64,000 nucleotides of DNA from Runella sp. CRIBMP (GCF_009905605.1 NZ_JAAAKZ010000003.1:744001-808000), one strand, 5' to 3'; positions 41,015 through 49,334 are shown, counted from the stretch's first letter. Notes: generated by a model not told the origin, from the sequence alone. A program made the numbers and translations.

Positions 41015-41761
41015 ATGATTGCCATTGCCATTGACGACGAGCCCAAAGCGCTGGATATAGTGCGGAATTTTGCGGAAAAAGTACCTTTTTTGTCCTTGAA
41101 AGCTACCTTTCAGGATGCTTTTGAGGCGTTGGACTTTCTTCAGCGGGAGTCCGTAGATTTGATTTTTTTGGACATCAAAATGCCCGACATTTCTGGGCTT
41201 GAATTTTTGAGGGTACTTTCCAATCCGCCGTTGGTGATTTTTACCACCGCCTACGCCGAGCACGCCGTGCAGAGTTATGACTTCGACGCCATTGATTATC
41301 TGCTCAAACCCTTCGCCATCAGTCGGTTTCTGAAAGCTTGTACCAAAGCCCATGACGTGCTGAAAGTGAGAGAGTTAGCTCTTTTGGAAGAAAACAAGCG
41401 ACAGGCGGCGGGGAGCATCTTGGTCGAAAATGTTTCAGCTAAGCCAGCGCCTGCGGTACCAGAAAGTATTTTTGTTAAAAATGGCTATGAGCAGGTGCGG
41501 GTGCTGCTTGACGATATTCTGTATTTGGAGGCGGGTGGCAACTACGTTGTTTTTATCACTAAACATCAAAAAATCGCCTCTCGAATGACGATGAATGAAG
41601 CTGAATCATTGCTTCCGCCTGAGCACTTTGTGCGTATTCATCGCTCCTATATTGTGGCCAAAGATAAAATAGAGCGGTTTGACCGGTATGAGGTGTATAT
41701 TAATGGTCAAGTGATACCGATTGGGGCCAATTATAGTCATCAGCAATTAATGGGTAAATGA
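41015..41761 (+). CDS. LytTR-family response regulator
   Basis: The 248-residue protein has a receiver domain (about 1-120) with the acidic pocket IDDEP, phospho-acceptor Asp53 in LIFLDIKMPDISG, and LLKPF with the conserved lysine. The C-terminal LytTR DNA-binding domain (about 150-248) has VLLDDILYLEAGGNYVVF and FVRIHRSYIVAKDKIERF. It is the partner of the kinase encoded just before it. Its target genes cannot be read from the sequence, though the DUF1761 gene follows directly. Confidence 0.94.
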   Translation: MIAIAIDDEPKALDIVRNFAEKVPFLSLKATFQDAFEALDFLQRESVDLIFLDIKMPDISGLEFLRVLSNPPLVIFTTAYAEHAVQSYDFDAIDYLLKPFAISRFLKACTKAHDVLKVRELALLEENKRQAAGSILVENVSAKPAPAVPESIFVKNGYEQVRVLLDDILYLEAGGNYVVFITKHQKIASRMTMNEAESLLPPEHFVRIHRSYIVAKDKIERFDRYEVYINGQVIPIGANYSHQQLMGK

Positions 41762-41787
41762 TTGGTAATGAGTAAGAAATAAAGAAA

Positions 41788-41849
41788 AGGAAGGTTTTCT
41801 GAAAATGTGTATATTTCAGCTTTATTTTACAATACCTTCAAACCTTCCT
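41788..41849 (+). repeat. Inverted repeat in the leader of the DUF1761 gene
   Basis: AGGAAGGTTT at 41788-41797 and AAACCTTCCT at 41840-41849 are perfect 10-base arms 42 bases apart, ending 6 bases before the ATG at 41856. Folded, it would bring the start codon next to a stem. It may be a leader structure, a weak terminator of the two-component pair, or a pair of regulator sites. Confidence 0.4.
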
Positions 41850-41855
41850 ACTTCA

Positions 41856-42272
41856 ATGAAAACCTTAAGAATCAATTACATGGCGGTCTTTATGTCCGCA
41901 ATCGCCACCTTTGTTTTAGGGGCTATCTGGTACATCACCTTCCAACCTCAATGGCTTGCCTTGACGGGCCTGACCGAAGATAAAATACAGGCTGGCGGCG
42001 GCGGAAGTATAGGGTATGCGGTTAGTTTTATTACGTACTTATTGGGAGCTTATGCGATGGCACTTTTGTTTAAATCCATGAATGTTAGCACCGCACAAAC
42101 GGGAGCCATGACGGGTGCGTTGATTGGGGCGTTGATTGTGGGGGGGAATATTTTTACCAACAATGCCTACGAAATGAAACCCGTCGAATTGTCCATCCTC
42201 AATGCAGGGTTTAGTGCAGTAAGCGGTGCGGCCATGGGTGCTATCTTGGGCGGGTGGCGAAAATATACGTAG
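41856..42272 (+). CDS. DUF1761-family membrane protein
   Basis: This 138-residue protein has four predicted helices, at about 8-28, 49-70, 79-101 and 112-133. The stretch AIWYITFQPQWLALTG after helix 1 is typical of the DUF1761 family. The role of the family is unknown. I start it at MKTLRINYMAV (41856); an ATG 17 codons earlier at 41805 lies inside the leader inverted repeat. It is followed by its own terminator. Confidence 0.85.
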   Translation: MKTLRINYMAVFMSAIATFVLGAIWYITFQPQWLALTGLTEDKIQAGGGGSIGYAVSFITYLLGAYAMALLFKSMNVSTAQTGAMTGALIGALIVGGNIFTNNAYEMKPVELSILNAGFSAVSGAAMGAILGGWRKYT

Positions 42273-42291
42273 GAATATTCAAAAGAATCAC

Positions 42292-42330
42292 AAAAAGCGT
42301 CAGTTGGTATCAGACCAGCCGACGCTTTTT
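42292..42330 (+). terminator. Intrinsic terminator of the DUF1761 gene
   Basis: AAAAAGCGTC at 42292-42301 pairs with GACGCTTTTT at 42321-42330, with an inner TTGGT/ACCAG pairing. A T-run ends the structure. Confidence 0.85.
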
Positions 42331-42368
42331 TAGTATTATTGCAGAAAATAAAAAACCCTCCTTAACCA

Positions 42369-43661
42369 ATGTCTAAACCCTCTACCCAAAACTCGCTTTT
42401 TGGACTTCCCGTGATTGTGGCCGCCCTAGGCTATTTCGTTGATATTTATGATTTATTGTTGTTTGGTATTGTACGCGTACCCAGTCTCAGAGATTTAGGA
42501 TTGAATGAGCAGGAAGTGTCGGCCATTGGTGCTTCCATCATCAACTGGCAGATGGGCGGCTTACTTCTTGGAGGGATTCTTTGGGGAGTATTGGGGGATA
42601 AACGTGGTCGCCTTTCGGTGCTTTTCGGTTCTATCATTACCTATTCCATTGCCAACGTGTTGTGCGGATTTATTCAGGATACGCCCTTCATGTCAGCGCC
42701 TGATTTATATAAATATTTACGTTTTATTGCAGGAATTGGCCTAGCTGGCGAACTAGGGGCAGGCATTACGCTAGTTTCTGAAATTCTGCCCAAAGAGTTG
42801 CGGGCCATTGGTACGTCGTTGGTGGCAGGAATCGGCCTTCTGGGTGCCGTTGTCGCTTATTTTACCGTCGAAATTTTCGGAGATTGGCGCATTGCTTATT
42901 TTGTGGGCGGCGGTTTGGGCTTCGGGCTGTTGTTGCTTCGTATCGGGGTGATTGAGTCAGGGATGTTTACGGAAGTCTCCGGGCAAAAGCACGTCGCTAA
43001 AGGGGATTTTCTGTCGTTTTTTACCAATTGGGAACGTTTCACCCGCTATATGAAGTGTATCGGCATTGGATTACCTACGTGGTTTGTTATCGGTATTTTG
43101 GCTACGTTCAGCAATGAATTTGGCAAAGCCCTCGGTATTGCCGAACCCATCAAACCTGGTTTATCTATTATGTGGTGTTATGTAGGTTTGGCGGGTGGCG
43201 ACTTGGCCAGCGGTTTTCTCAGCCATTATTTTCATTCGAGAAAGAAAGCCGTGGCGGCTTTGATGGCTTTTTCAGGAATATTCAGCATTATTTATCTCTA
43301 CGCAGGGGTCAATACTCCCTTTGCTTTATATAGTCTTTGTACCCTAATGGGCTTTGGGATTGGCTACTGGGCCATGTTTGTGACAATCGGTGCCGAGCAG
43401 TTTGGGACCAATTTGCGGGCTACGGCCGCCACGACTATTCCCAATATGGTTCGTGGTATGGTGATTCTGATGACCACGCTTTTTGCGGGCTTCAAAACTG
43501 GCACTTTGGATGTTTTTGGGGCTTTTGAGCTTACGGTACCGCAGTTGGGCGTGATTGGAGCGGGTACTTTAGTGGGTATCATCAGCTACGCTTTAGGATT
43601 TTATTCTACCCTGACTGTTCCTGAAACGCACGGCAAAGACCTTGATTTTATTGAAGAATAA
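42369..43661 (+). CDS. MFS transporter, first of a tandem pair
   Basis: This 430-residue protein has 12 predicted helices. The signature GVLGDKRGRLSVLFGSIITYS between helices 2 and 3 is the MFS A-motif, and helix 1 holds VDIYDLLLFGIVRVPSL, like the metabolite:proton symporters (sugar, organic acid or aromatic acid type). It is clearly a paralogue of the next gene; long stretches match residue for residue, including LATFSNEFGKALGIAE versus LGTFGNEFGKALGIAE. The substrate is unknown. Confidence 0.9.
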   Translation: MSKPSTQNSLFGLPVIVAALGYFVDIYDLLLFGIVRVPSLRDLGLNEQEVSAIGASIINWQMGGLLLGGILWGVLGDKRGRLSVLFGSIITYSIANVLCGFIQDTPFMSAPDLYKYLRFIAGIGLAGELGAGITLVSEILPKELRAIGTSLVAGIGLLGAVVAYFTVEIFGDWRIAYFVGGGLGFGLLLLRIGVIESGMFTEVSGQKHVAKGDFLSFFTNWERFTRYMKCIGIGLPTWFVIGILATFSNEFGKALGIAEPIKPGLSIMWCYVGLAGGDLASGFLSHYFHSRKKAVAALMAFSGIFSIIYLYAGVNTPFALYSLCTLMGFGIGYWAMFVTIGAEQFGTNLRATAATTIPNMVRGMVILMTTLFAGFKTGTLDVFGAFELTVPQLGVIGAGTLVGIISYALGFYSTLTVPETHGKDLDFIEE

Positions 43662-43689
43662 ATAATCTCTCTTAAACCTCACCTTTAAT

Positions 43690-43712
43690 CCTTCTCCTTG
43701 CCAAGGAGAAGG
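43690..43712. repeat. Perfect short palindrome upstream of the second MFS gene
   Basis: CCTTCTCCTTG at 43690-43700 and CAAGGAGAAGG at 43702-43712 are 11-base arms around a single C. The downstream arm holds AAGGAG, the only Shine-Dalgarno-like run before the ATG at 43721. It may end the first MFS transcript, limit translation of the second, or be a dispersed intergenic repeat. Confidence 0.6.
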
Positions 43713-43720
43713 AAATTTTT

Positions 43721-44941
43721 ATGAGCAAAATCTCTTACCGTGCGCTTTTTACGTTGCCTGTCATTGTTTCGGCTTTGGGCTTCTTTGTAGATGTGTATGA
43801 CCTGCTGATTTTCAGTATCGTACGAGTTCCAAGCCTGCAATCAATGGGATATTCAGAGGCGGAAGTTTCCAAAATCGGAACCTTTATTTTTAATTCACAA
43901 CAGGCGGGTTTGCTGGTAGGGGGGATTTTATGGGGAGTTTTGGGCGATAAAAAAGGACGGCTCTCAGTGCTATTTGGCTCCATTATTACCTATTCATTGG
44001 CCAATATTGCCTGCGGGTTTGTCCAAGAACCCAATACCTACGCATTGCTGCGGTTTGTGGCAGGGGTAGGACTTTCGGGAGAAATTGGCGCGGCAATGAC
44101 CCTTGTTACCGAGATTATTCCCAAAGAGATTCGTAGCCTAGGCCCTACGATTGTGGCGGCGGTGGGCTATTTAGGGGCGGGAGCGGCTTATTTGACGCAA
44201 GAATGGTTTGAGTGGCGCACGGCGTATATGGTCGGCGGTGGTATGGGGCTGTTGTTGCTTTTGCTACGGATTCGAGTATTTGAGTCGGGGTTGTTTGAGG
44301 AAATGAAGCAATCCAAGGTCAGTCGAGGGAATTTCTTTTACCTTTTCAGCAGTTGGCCCCGGTTTATTAAATACTTTCAATGCGTCATGATTGGTATTCC
44401 AACGTGGTTTGTGGTGGGTATTTTGGGCACTTTTGGCAATGAGTTTGGCAAAGCCCTCGGTATAGCGGAGACGATTTCGCCTGGCAAGTGTGTGATGTTT
44501 ATTTATTTTGGACTCACAGCGGGCGATTTTTTCAGCGGCCCGCTCAGCCAATGGCTTCAGTCGAGACATAAAGCCATTGGCTACCTGATGTTTTGCGGAG
44601 CAGTCAGTGTGGGTATTTATTTATACGGTGGTATTTCATCCCCTACGATGTTGTATGCGGTCTGCTTCTTGTCGGGGATATGTACGGGCTACATCGGCCT
44701 GTATTTGATGATGGTGGCCGAACTTTATGGTACTAATCTCCGTGCTACCGCTACTACTTCTGTGCCAAGCGTAGTACGAGGCATGGCGATTCCTATGACA
44801 CTTGCTTTTCAGGCCTTCAAACCTTCTTTGGGCGCTTTGGGAGGGGCTGCGTTATTGGGCTTGCTTTGTTATGGAATTGCGCTTTTTTCGCTTACACATA
44901 TCGAAGAAACCTACGGTAAAGAGCTCGATTTTGTAGAATAA
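43721..44941 (+). CDS. MFS transporter, second of a tandem pair
   Basis: This is a 406-residue, 12-helix paralogue of the preceding transporter, with the same helix-1 motif (VDVYDLLIFSIVRVPSL) and A-motif (GVLGDKKGRLSVLFGSIITYS). The pair arose by local duplication followed by divergence. The second copy is shorter, lacking the inserted segment that the first has after helix 3 (DTPFMSAPDLYKY). It probably carries a related but distinct solute. It ends before a BIME-like element whose left hairpin is a strong terminator. Confidence 0.9.
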   Translation: MSKISYRALFTLPVIVSALGFFVDVYDLLIFSIVRVPSLQSMGYSEAEVSKIGTFIFNSQQAGLLVGGILWGVLGDKKGRLSVLFGSIITYSLANIACGFVQEPNTYALLRFVAGVGLSGEIGAAMTLVTEIIPKEIRSLGPTIVAAVGYLGAGAAYLTQEWFEWRTAYMVGGGMGLLLLLLRIRVFESGLFEEMKQSKVSRGNFFYLFSSWPRFIKYFQCVMIGIPTWFVVGILGTFGNEFGKALGIAETISPGKCVMFIYFGLTAGDFFSGPLSQWLQSRHKAIGYLMFCGAVSVGIYLYGGISSPTMLYAVCFLSGICTGYIGLYLMMVAELYGTNLRATATTSVPSVVRGMAIPMTLAFQAFKPSLGALGGAALLGLLCYGIALFSLTHIEETYGKELDFVE

Positions 44942-44946
44942 ACATT

Positions 44947-45074
44947 ACGTAGGGGCGGGGTTCACGTCCGCCCTTTTTTGTAATTATTGCTGTTGACTAC
45001 ACGAGACGCAAATGCAAGACGTAGAGGTAAGAGATTATACGCTAAGAGGGCAGACGCTAGGCCTGCCCCTACGT
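44947..45074. repeat. REP/BIME- or MITE-like element with imperfect terminal inverted repeats
   Basis: The left end begins ACGTAGGGGCGGGG and the right end, read in reverse complement, begins ACGTAGGGGCAGGC. The two ends match at about 20 of 27 positions and share a perfect outer 10 bases. Each end is itself a hairpin (GGGCGG with CCGCCC at left; GGGCAG with CTGCCC at right), the form of paired REP units. The left hairpin is followed by TTTTTT and serves as terminator for the MFS gene. No transposase lies within its 128 bases. Confidence 0.65.
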
Positions 45075-45086
45075 CGGTTTTTAATT

Positions 45087-46160
45087 TTATCTCAAATTCA
45101 CTTCACCGTATTTCGAGACAATTTTTACTTTGGTTCCGCTGCCGTTACCAAATTTACCCACGTATTGCTTGGTCATGCGGGGGCTGTGGCGGTTTGCATC
45201 ATCTTTACGGTCGTCGTCGTTGTGGGTGAACGAAACCTTGCGGTCGCCAGGATACTTGAAGCCACCGTAGCTTACCGTAACATCAAAGTTGCAGTCATTA
45301 TTTTCCATCGGAATGGTTACCGATGAATAGCTAGCCTGAATGTCAACATTGTCGGCCGATTCATTCAATTGGTCAATTCTAAATCCGCCCGAAAAACTGA
45401 GTTTGATTTTGCTGGAACCTTTCAAGTTGCCGATGCGTCCGCCAGAATAGCTGATTTGGCCGTCGAGGGTTTCTACTTCACCGATTTTCATTTTCCCAAA
45501 CTTATTGTTCAACACAATATTGTTGGCTTTGTCTAGTTCGAGGGTTGAGTAAGCAATATCGAGGTTGCCGTTGAGTAAGTGCTGAATTTCTGCTTTACCG
45601 TAGGCCACATCAATGTCATTTTTACTGCCTGACAAGTCGGTGGCAATAAAACTTCCGTACTTGGACTCAATCACGAGCGGTGCTTTGAAAAAGGGGATAT
45701 TTGTATTGCCAAAGCGGTTCTTGACTGTCAACGGCGTGTTTTTGGGCATTGATACTGTATAATCAATTTGTACAAAGTTCTTTTCGCCGTTGTTACTTTT
45801 CCAGCTCCAGTTTGAATTGCCGTTTTTGTTGATAATGGTACGAATGCTGATTTGATTGCCTTCTTTTTTATCTTCAATACTGACACCATCTAAGTACTGT
45901 TGAACGCGGTCGTCGCTGTTGGCATTGGCGGTGATGCTGATGTCAACCCTGATTTCACTTTTGTCCCAAAGGTTGACTTTTACCTGTCCGAATTGATTGT
46001 CAATTAGCAAGGTTTCTTTGGTCGAAACGTCATACATTTTAATGACGGATTTCTTTTTCTCGATGCTGCCGTATTCGGTGGCACGGGCGCTGAGGGTACA
46101 TAATAAGCCGATAATTATTAACCAATAACTACCTGACTTATATGAGTTTATCGTTTGCAT
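45087..46160 (-). CDS. Secreted DUF4097-like beta-helix protein
   Basis: A signal peptide (YWLIIIGLLCTLSARA, cleaved near residue 28) precedes ~330 residues of repeated short beta strands such as VKNRFGNTNIPF, ESKYGSFIAT, LNNKFGKMKIG and VSYGGFKYPG. This is the pattern of DUF4097/DUF4098 adhesin-like proteins. These often lie beside ECF sigma systems in Bacteroidota, as here. It should be in the periplasm or on the surface; its function is not known. Its start overlaps the end of the upstream gene by 23 bases, indicating a tight operon. Confidence 0.8.
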   Translation of the reverse strand: MQTINSYKSGSYWLIIIGLLCTLSARATEYGSIEKKKSVIKMYDVSTKETLLIDNQFGQVKVNLWDKSEIRVDISITANANSDDRVQQYLDGVSIEDKKEGNQISIRTIINKNGNSNWSWKSNNGEKNFVQIDYTVSMPKNTPLTVKNRFGNTNIPFFKAPLVIESKYGSFIATDLSGSKNDIDVAYGKAEIQHLLNGNLDIAYSTLELDKANNIVLNNKFGKMKIGEVETLDGQISYSGGRIGNLKGSSKIKLSFSGGFRIDQLNESADNVDIQASYSSVTIPMENNDCNFDVTVSYGGFKYPGDRKVSFTHNDDDRKDDANRHSPRMTKQYVGKFGNGSGTKVKIVSKYGEVNLR

Positions 46161-46806
46161 GGTTGTTTTTGTTTTTGATGCGTTGGATAATATCCAACTG
46201 TTGGTTCAATAGGTCAATCTGCCATTGCAGGTTCTGAATCATGGCCTGAATCACCGTTTCCTGGTTGGGGTTCTTCGGAAGGTCGGCTTTCAGGTTTTGG
46301 TATGAGCGCTCAAGCTGATCCAGTTCTACTGCAAATTCTTTATAAAGGGCGGGGTCATTTTCCGTCATTTGACGCAATTCCGCACGTTTGTTATCAATCA
46401 ATTGGGTGTATTGAGTCACTTGTTTGGCGTAACCAGGATTGGCAAATGCTACTTCGGGCGCCTCAGTAACTCCATAATTTTGATTCACTCGGTAGCCTAC
46501 CCAACCCAGCCCGACAACGAGCGCGATGGAGGCCGCAACGCGCCAATTTAGGTTTTTGCTGACTTTCCTGAAAAACGGATTATAACTACCGCCATTCTGA
46601 AAATCTTCGTGGACAATCTGGTTTAGTCCTGTCTCTTGCGAAGTTTCTTTTGAGGACACTTCTGGGAGTATATGTTGGCCTGTTGGCGTAATCTCTTCCG
46701 CTTTTGGTAATTTTTCACTCAACCGACTCCAAAGGTCATCAGAAGGCTCATGCACATCAAATGCCTCACGGTTGTCTCTGACGAATCGTTGCAGTTTATC
46801 TTTCAT
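46138..46806 (-). CDS. Membrane protein, possible anti-sigma partner
   Basis: This 222-residue protein has a cytoplasmic N-terminal ~85 residues, a single helix at about 89-108 (WRVAASIALVVGLGWVGY) and a periplasmic coiled-coil-like tail rich in Gln, Glu and Leu (about 130-215). It lies between an ECF sigma gene and the DUF4097-like gene, the standard position for an anti-sigma factor. The N-terminal domain shows no zinc motif. The role is inferred from context. Confidence 0.7.
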   Translation of the reverse strand: MKDKLQRFVRDNREAFDVHEPSDDLWSRLSEKLPKAEEITPTGQHILPEVSSKETSQETGLNQIVHEDFQNGGSYNPFFRKVSKNLNWRVAASIALVVGLGWVGYRVNQNYGVTEAPEVAFANPGYAKQVTQYTQLIDNKRAELRQMTENDPALYKEFAVELDQLERSYQNLKADLPKNPNQETVIQAMIQNLQWQIDLLNQQLDIIQRIKNKNNHANDKLI

Positions 46807-46877
46807 TTTCTTTGTATTTTTGATACGAAGAGTTGATTATTAAATACTTACAGTAATTAATAATCTCTACTTTCGGC

Positions 46878-47477
46878 TCAATTGTCACTTCTATTACTTA
46901 ATAATTCCAATAATTTTTTCTTTCCCCGCATGTATTGTGTGCGGGAGGTACTTTCACTGATGTTGAGGATTTCACCGATTTCTTCGTGGTCGTATCCTTC
47001 AAACAGATACAGCGAAAGAACGACTCGGTATCCTTCGGGGAGTTGGGCAATTCCTCTTCGAACGCGTTCAACATCCATTTGAATACCTTCTTCGTCTGTC
47101 GGAGCATCGTCGGCAATGTCGTGGTCATCATCTCCGTAGCCATAGCCTTCGATGTCAACAAGTTGCATTTTTCGTTGACGGAGGTGATTGATGGCTTTAT
47201 TGACCACAATCTGCTTCAGCCACGCCCCAAACGTGGACTGCCCCCTGAACGTATGTAAATTGCAAAAAGCATCCAAAAACGCTTCTTGCAGCACGTCTTC
47301 GGCTTCCCCAATATGGTTTACCACCCGTACGCACACGTTCAACATGGATTTCGAATAAAGCTTGTACAGTTCATACTGGGCTTTTCTATCTCCTTGTTTA
47401 CAGCGTTCAACGAGTTCGACGTGTTTGTCTATGTAATGTTTAGGTTCCAATCGGCTGTATTTTCGAGGTAATGACAA
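46878..47477 (-). CDS. ECF-type RNA polymerase sigma-70 factor
   Basis: This 199-residue sigma factor has region 2 with VVNHIGEAEDVLQEAFLDAF and the melting segment FGAWLKQIVVNKAINHLR. Region 4 has LPEGYRVVLSLYLFEGYDHEEIGEI and a helix-turn-helix, ISESTSRTQYMRGKKKL. It is first in a three-gene operon with the membrane protein and DUF4097-like genes. Divergent corA is 156 bases away, and a perfect palindrome lies between them. Confidence 0.93.
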   Translation of the reverse strand: MSLPRKYSRLEPKHYIDKHVELVERCKQGDRKAQYELYKLYSKSMLNVCVRVVNHIGEAEDVLQEAFLDAFCNLHTFRGQSTFGAWLKQIVVNKAINHLRQRKMQLVDIEGYGYGDDDHDIADDAPTDEEGIQMDVERVRRGIAQLPEGYRVVLSLYLFEGYDHEEIGEILNISESTSRTQYMRGKKKLLELLSNRSDN

Positions 47478-47510
47478 TGGATAAAATCAAATGTTGCATC
47501 GATTTGAAAA

Positions 47511-47532
47511 AAAATGTTTTATAAAACATTTT
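47511..47532. promoter_or_regulatory. Perfect 22-base palindrome between the sigma and corA genes
   Basis: AAAATGTTTTA at 47511-47521 is followed directly by its complement, TAAAACATTTT at 47522-47532, with no spacer. It is 34 bases upstream of the sigma start and 101 upstream of corA. Its AT-rich, spacerless form fits a dimeric regulator site and not a terminator. Confidence 0.5.
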
Positions 47533-47602
47533 CACCGTTAAGCACGTCAAAACATAGGTACAAAATCTGCAAAATGTGCGTAAAATCCTAAAATCAATTG
47601 GC

Positions 47603-47610
47603 TAACTTTG
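47603..47610 (+). promoter_or_regulatory. Predicted -7 box for corA
   Basis: TAACTTTG matches TAnnTTTG exactly. Transcription would start near 47617, leaving a short leader to the ATG at 47634. A TTG at 47598 that could extend the frame lies upstream of the box and so is not used if the box is real. Confidence 0.5.
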
Positions 47611-47633
47611 GCGCAAATGAAGCAGAAAGAGGT

Positions 47634-48578
47634 ATGGTCAGGATATATTATCGTGAAGGCAAGCAGATTAAACGCGAAACCGACGTCCGAGAAATAGGGC
47701 ATCTGAAAAGCATCTTGTGGATAGATTTACAATCGCCCACGCAGGAAGAAGAAGAATGGGTGGAGACGAAGTGTGATATTAGTTTTCAAACCCCGCAAGA
47801 AATTGTCGAAATTGAGAGCAGTTCGCGGTATTTTGAACAAAATAATACCATCAACGCTAACTCCAATTTCCTCAAAATCAGTCCAGAAGGCTACGTTATT
47901 TATCCTGTCTCGATTTTGATTCGGGAGGGGGTGCTGTTTACTTATCGAAGCGGAGATTCCAAGACTTTCGCCGATACAGTGCGAAAAATGAAGGTGAGTC
48001 AGGAAACATTTCAGAGCGGGGTAGACATGTTGTTGCTACTACTCGAAACCAGAATCGAAAGTGATGCTGATGTGTTGGAAGGTTTATCGAAAGATATTTC
48101 AAACATCAGCAAAGACCTGAACCGGGAACAAAAAGCAAAACAGGAGATTCTGCTGAAGATTAACATGATGCAGGAGAATACCATGCTCCTACGCGAAACC
48201 ATCATCGATAAGCAGCGCGTATTGTCGGGCATTTTGAGAAGTCAGTTTTTTCCAGAAGACCGTAAAGAGCGTCTGCGTATTGTTTTGAAAGATATAAGTT
48301 CGTTGCTTGAATACAGCACTTTCAATTTTGAGCGACTGGAGTATCTTCAAAATACGTTTATGGGCTTGATTAATCTTGAACAAAACCAAATCATCAAGAT
48401 TTTTACCGTTTTCACCATCATTTTTATGCCTCCTACATTGATTGCGGGGGTTTTTGGGATGAATTATAGCATTTTACCCACAAGTACGCATCAGTATGGA
48501 TTTTGGTTTTCGTTATTGCTGATGGCCTGTTCGATGGCTGGAATGTGGTTTTTCTTTAAGCGAAAGCACTGGATTTAA
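47634..48578 (+). CDS. corA: CorA-family magnesium/cobalt transporter
   Basis: The 314-residue protein has the large cytoplasmic funnel domain (about 1-245) and two C-terminal helices (about 250-272 and 285-305). The selectivity motif GMNY occurs in VFGMNYSIL just after the first helix. CorA works as a pentameric Mg2+ channel in the inner membrane. I start it at MVRIYYREG (47634), since the earlier TTG lies upstream of a promoter box. A perfect 20-base stem terminator follows the gene. Confidence 0.92.
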   Translation: MVRIYYREGKQIKRETDVREIGHLKSILWIDLQSPTQEEEEWVETKCDISFQTPQEIVEIESSSRYFEQNNTINANSNFLKISPEGYVIYPVSILIREGVLFTYRSGDSKTFADTVRKMKVSQETFQSGVDMLLLLLETRIESDADVLEGLSKDISNISKDLNREQKAKQEILLKINMMQENTMLLRETIIDKQRVLSGILRSQFFPEDRKERLRIVLKDISSLLEYSTFNFERLEYLQNTFMGLINLEQNQIIKIFTVFTIIFMPPTLIAGVFGMNYSILPTSTHQYGFWFSLLLMACSMAGMWFFFKRKHWI

Positions 48579-48604
48579 AATCATTAAGATTAGGGTAGCT
48601 AATT

Positions 48605-48647
48605 ATAAAAAGAGAAGGGTAGCCAACGGCTACCCTTCTCTTTTTAT
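48605..48647. terminator. Bidirectional intrinsic terminator
   Basis: Perfect 20-base arms (from ATAAAAAGAGAAGGGTAGCC at 48605-48624 to its complement at 48628-48647) enclose the loop AAC. A- and T-runs make U-tails on both strands, ending corA on the plus strand and the ompH genes on the minus strand. Confidence 0.92.
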
Positions 48648-48668
48648 AGGCTACAAAGATAAAACTGC

Positions 48669-49328
48669 TTAGTTTTTCTTCACGGGAGCAGGCGTTGCAG
48701 GCTTATTAGCGGCAGGCTGCTGTGGAGTAGTTGTTGGTTTTAATTGCTGAACGGCAGCTTCAGCGGCGGCTTTTTGCTGCTTTTCGATTTCGGCAGGATC
48801 AACGCCTAATTTCTTCAACACAAGGTTGCTTACGTTCAAGTCGTCAGAACCTGCAAACAGAATGATTGGAGTAGTTTGTGCACCACCGTCCATGTTTAGG
48901 ATGTAGGTATAGTTGTTTTCTTTACCTACGGCTTCGATAGCCGTGTTGATTTTAATCAATACAGGCTGAATCAATTGCTGTTGTTTTTTCTGCAATGATT
49001 CCTGTGAAGTACGTTGAAAATCCTGAAAGTCTGTTTGAAGACGGCTAAGTTCCTTTTCTTTATCAGCACGGATGATTTCCGACCACTTAGTTGCGTTTTG
49101 CTCGTAGGCTTTGTATTTATCCTCAAACTCCTTCTGCTTGTCCTGCATTGCTTTTTGAATTTGTTGCTGCTGGATTTGGAGTTCGTTTTCGATTTTTTTG
49201 CTTTCGGGTAATACTGACAAGATATAGTCTACATTGGTCCAACCGATTTTAGGGGCTTGTTGGGCGTTCGTTTCTACTCCGATTAAAGTTACAATGGCTA
49301 CCAGGGCCACGATGAATTTGCTCTTCAT
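48669..49328 (-). CDS. OmpH/Skp-family periplasmic chaperone
   Basis: A signal peptide (MKSKFIVALVAIVTLIGVETNAQQ) is followed by the Skp/OmpH pattern. IGWTNVDYILSVLPESKKIENEL starts the beta body, a long Lys/Gln/Glu coiled coil (about 45-120) forms the tentacles, and the helix-strand end has LVLKKLGVDP. The last ~40 residues are an Ala/Pro/Thr-rich tail (TTTPQQPAANKPATPAPVK) not found in standard Skp. It holds unfolded outer-membrane proteins in the periplasm. It is the second of two tandem copies. Confidence 0.9.
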   Translation of the reverse strand: MKSKFIVALVAIVTLIGVETNAQQAPKIGWTNVDYILSVLPESKKIENELQIQQQQIQKAMQDKQKEFEDKYKAYEQNATKWSEIIRADKEKELSRLQTDFQDFQRTSQESLQKKQQQLIQPVLIKINTAIEAVGKENNYTYILNMDGGAQTTPIILFAGSDDLNVSNLVLKKLGVDPAEIEKQQKAAAEAAVQQLKPTTTPQQPAANKPATPAPVKKN

Positions 49329-49334
49329 TTTTAT

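Noticed and set aside
44987-45326. Plus-strand frames in the BIME-like element and over the DUF4097-like gene
   Set aside because: They run through hairpin repeats and antisense to a supported gene, with no domain.
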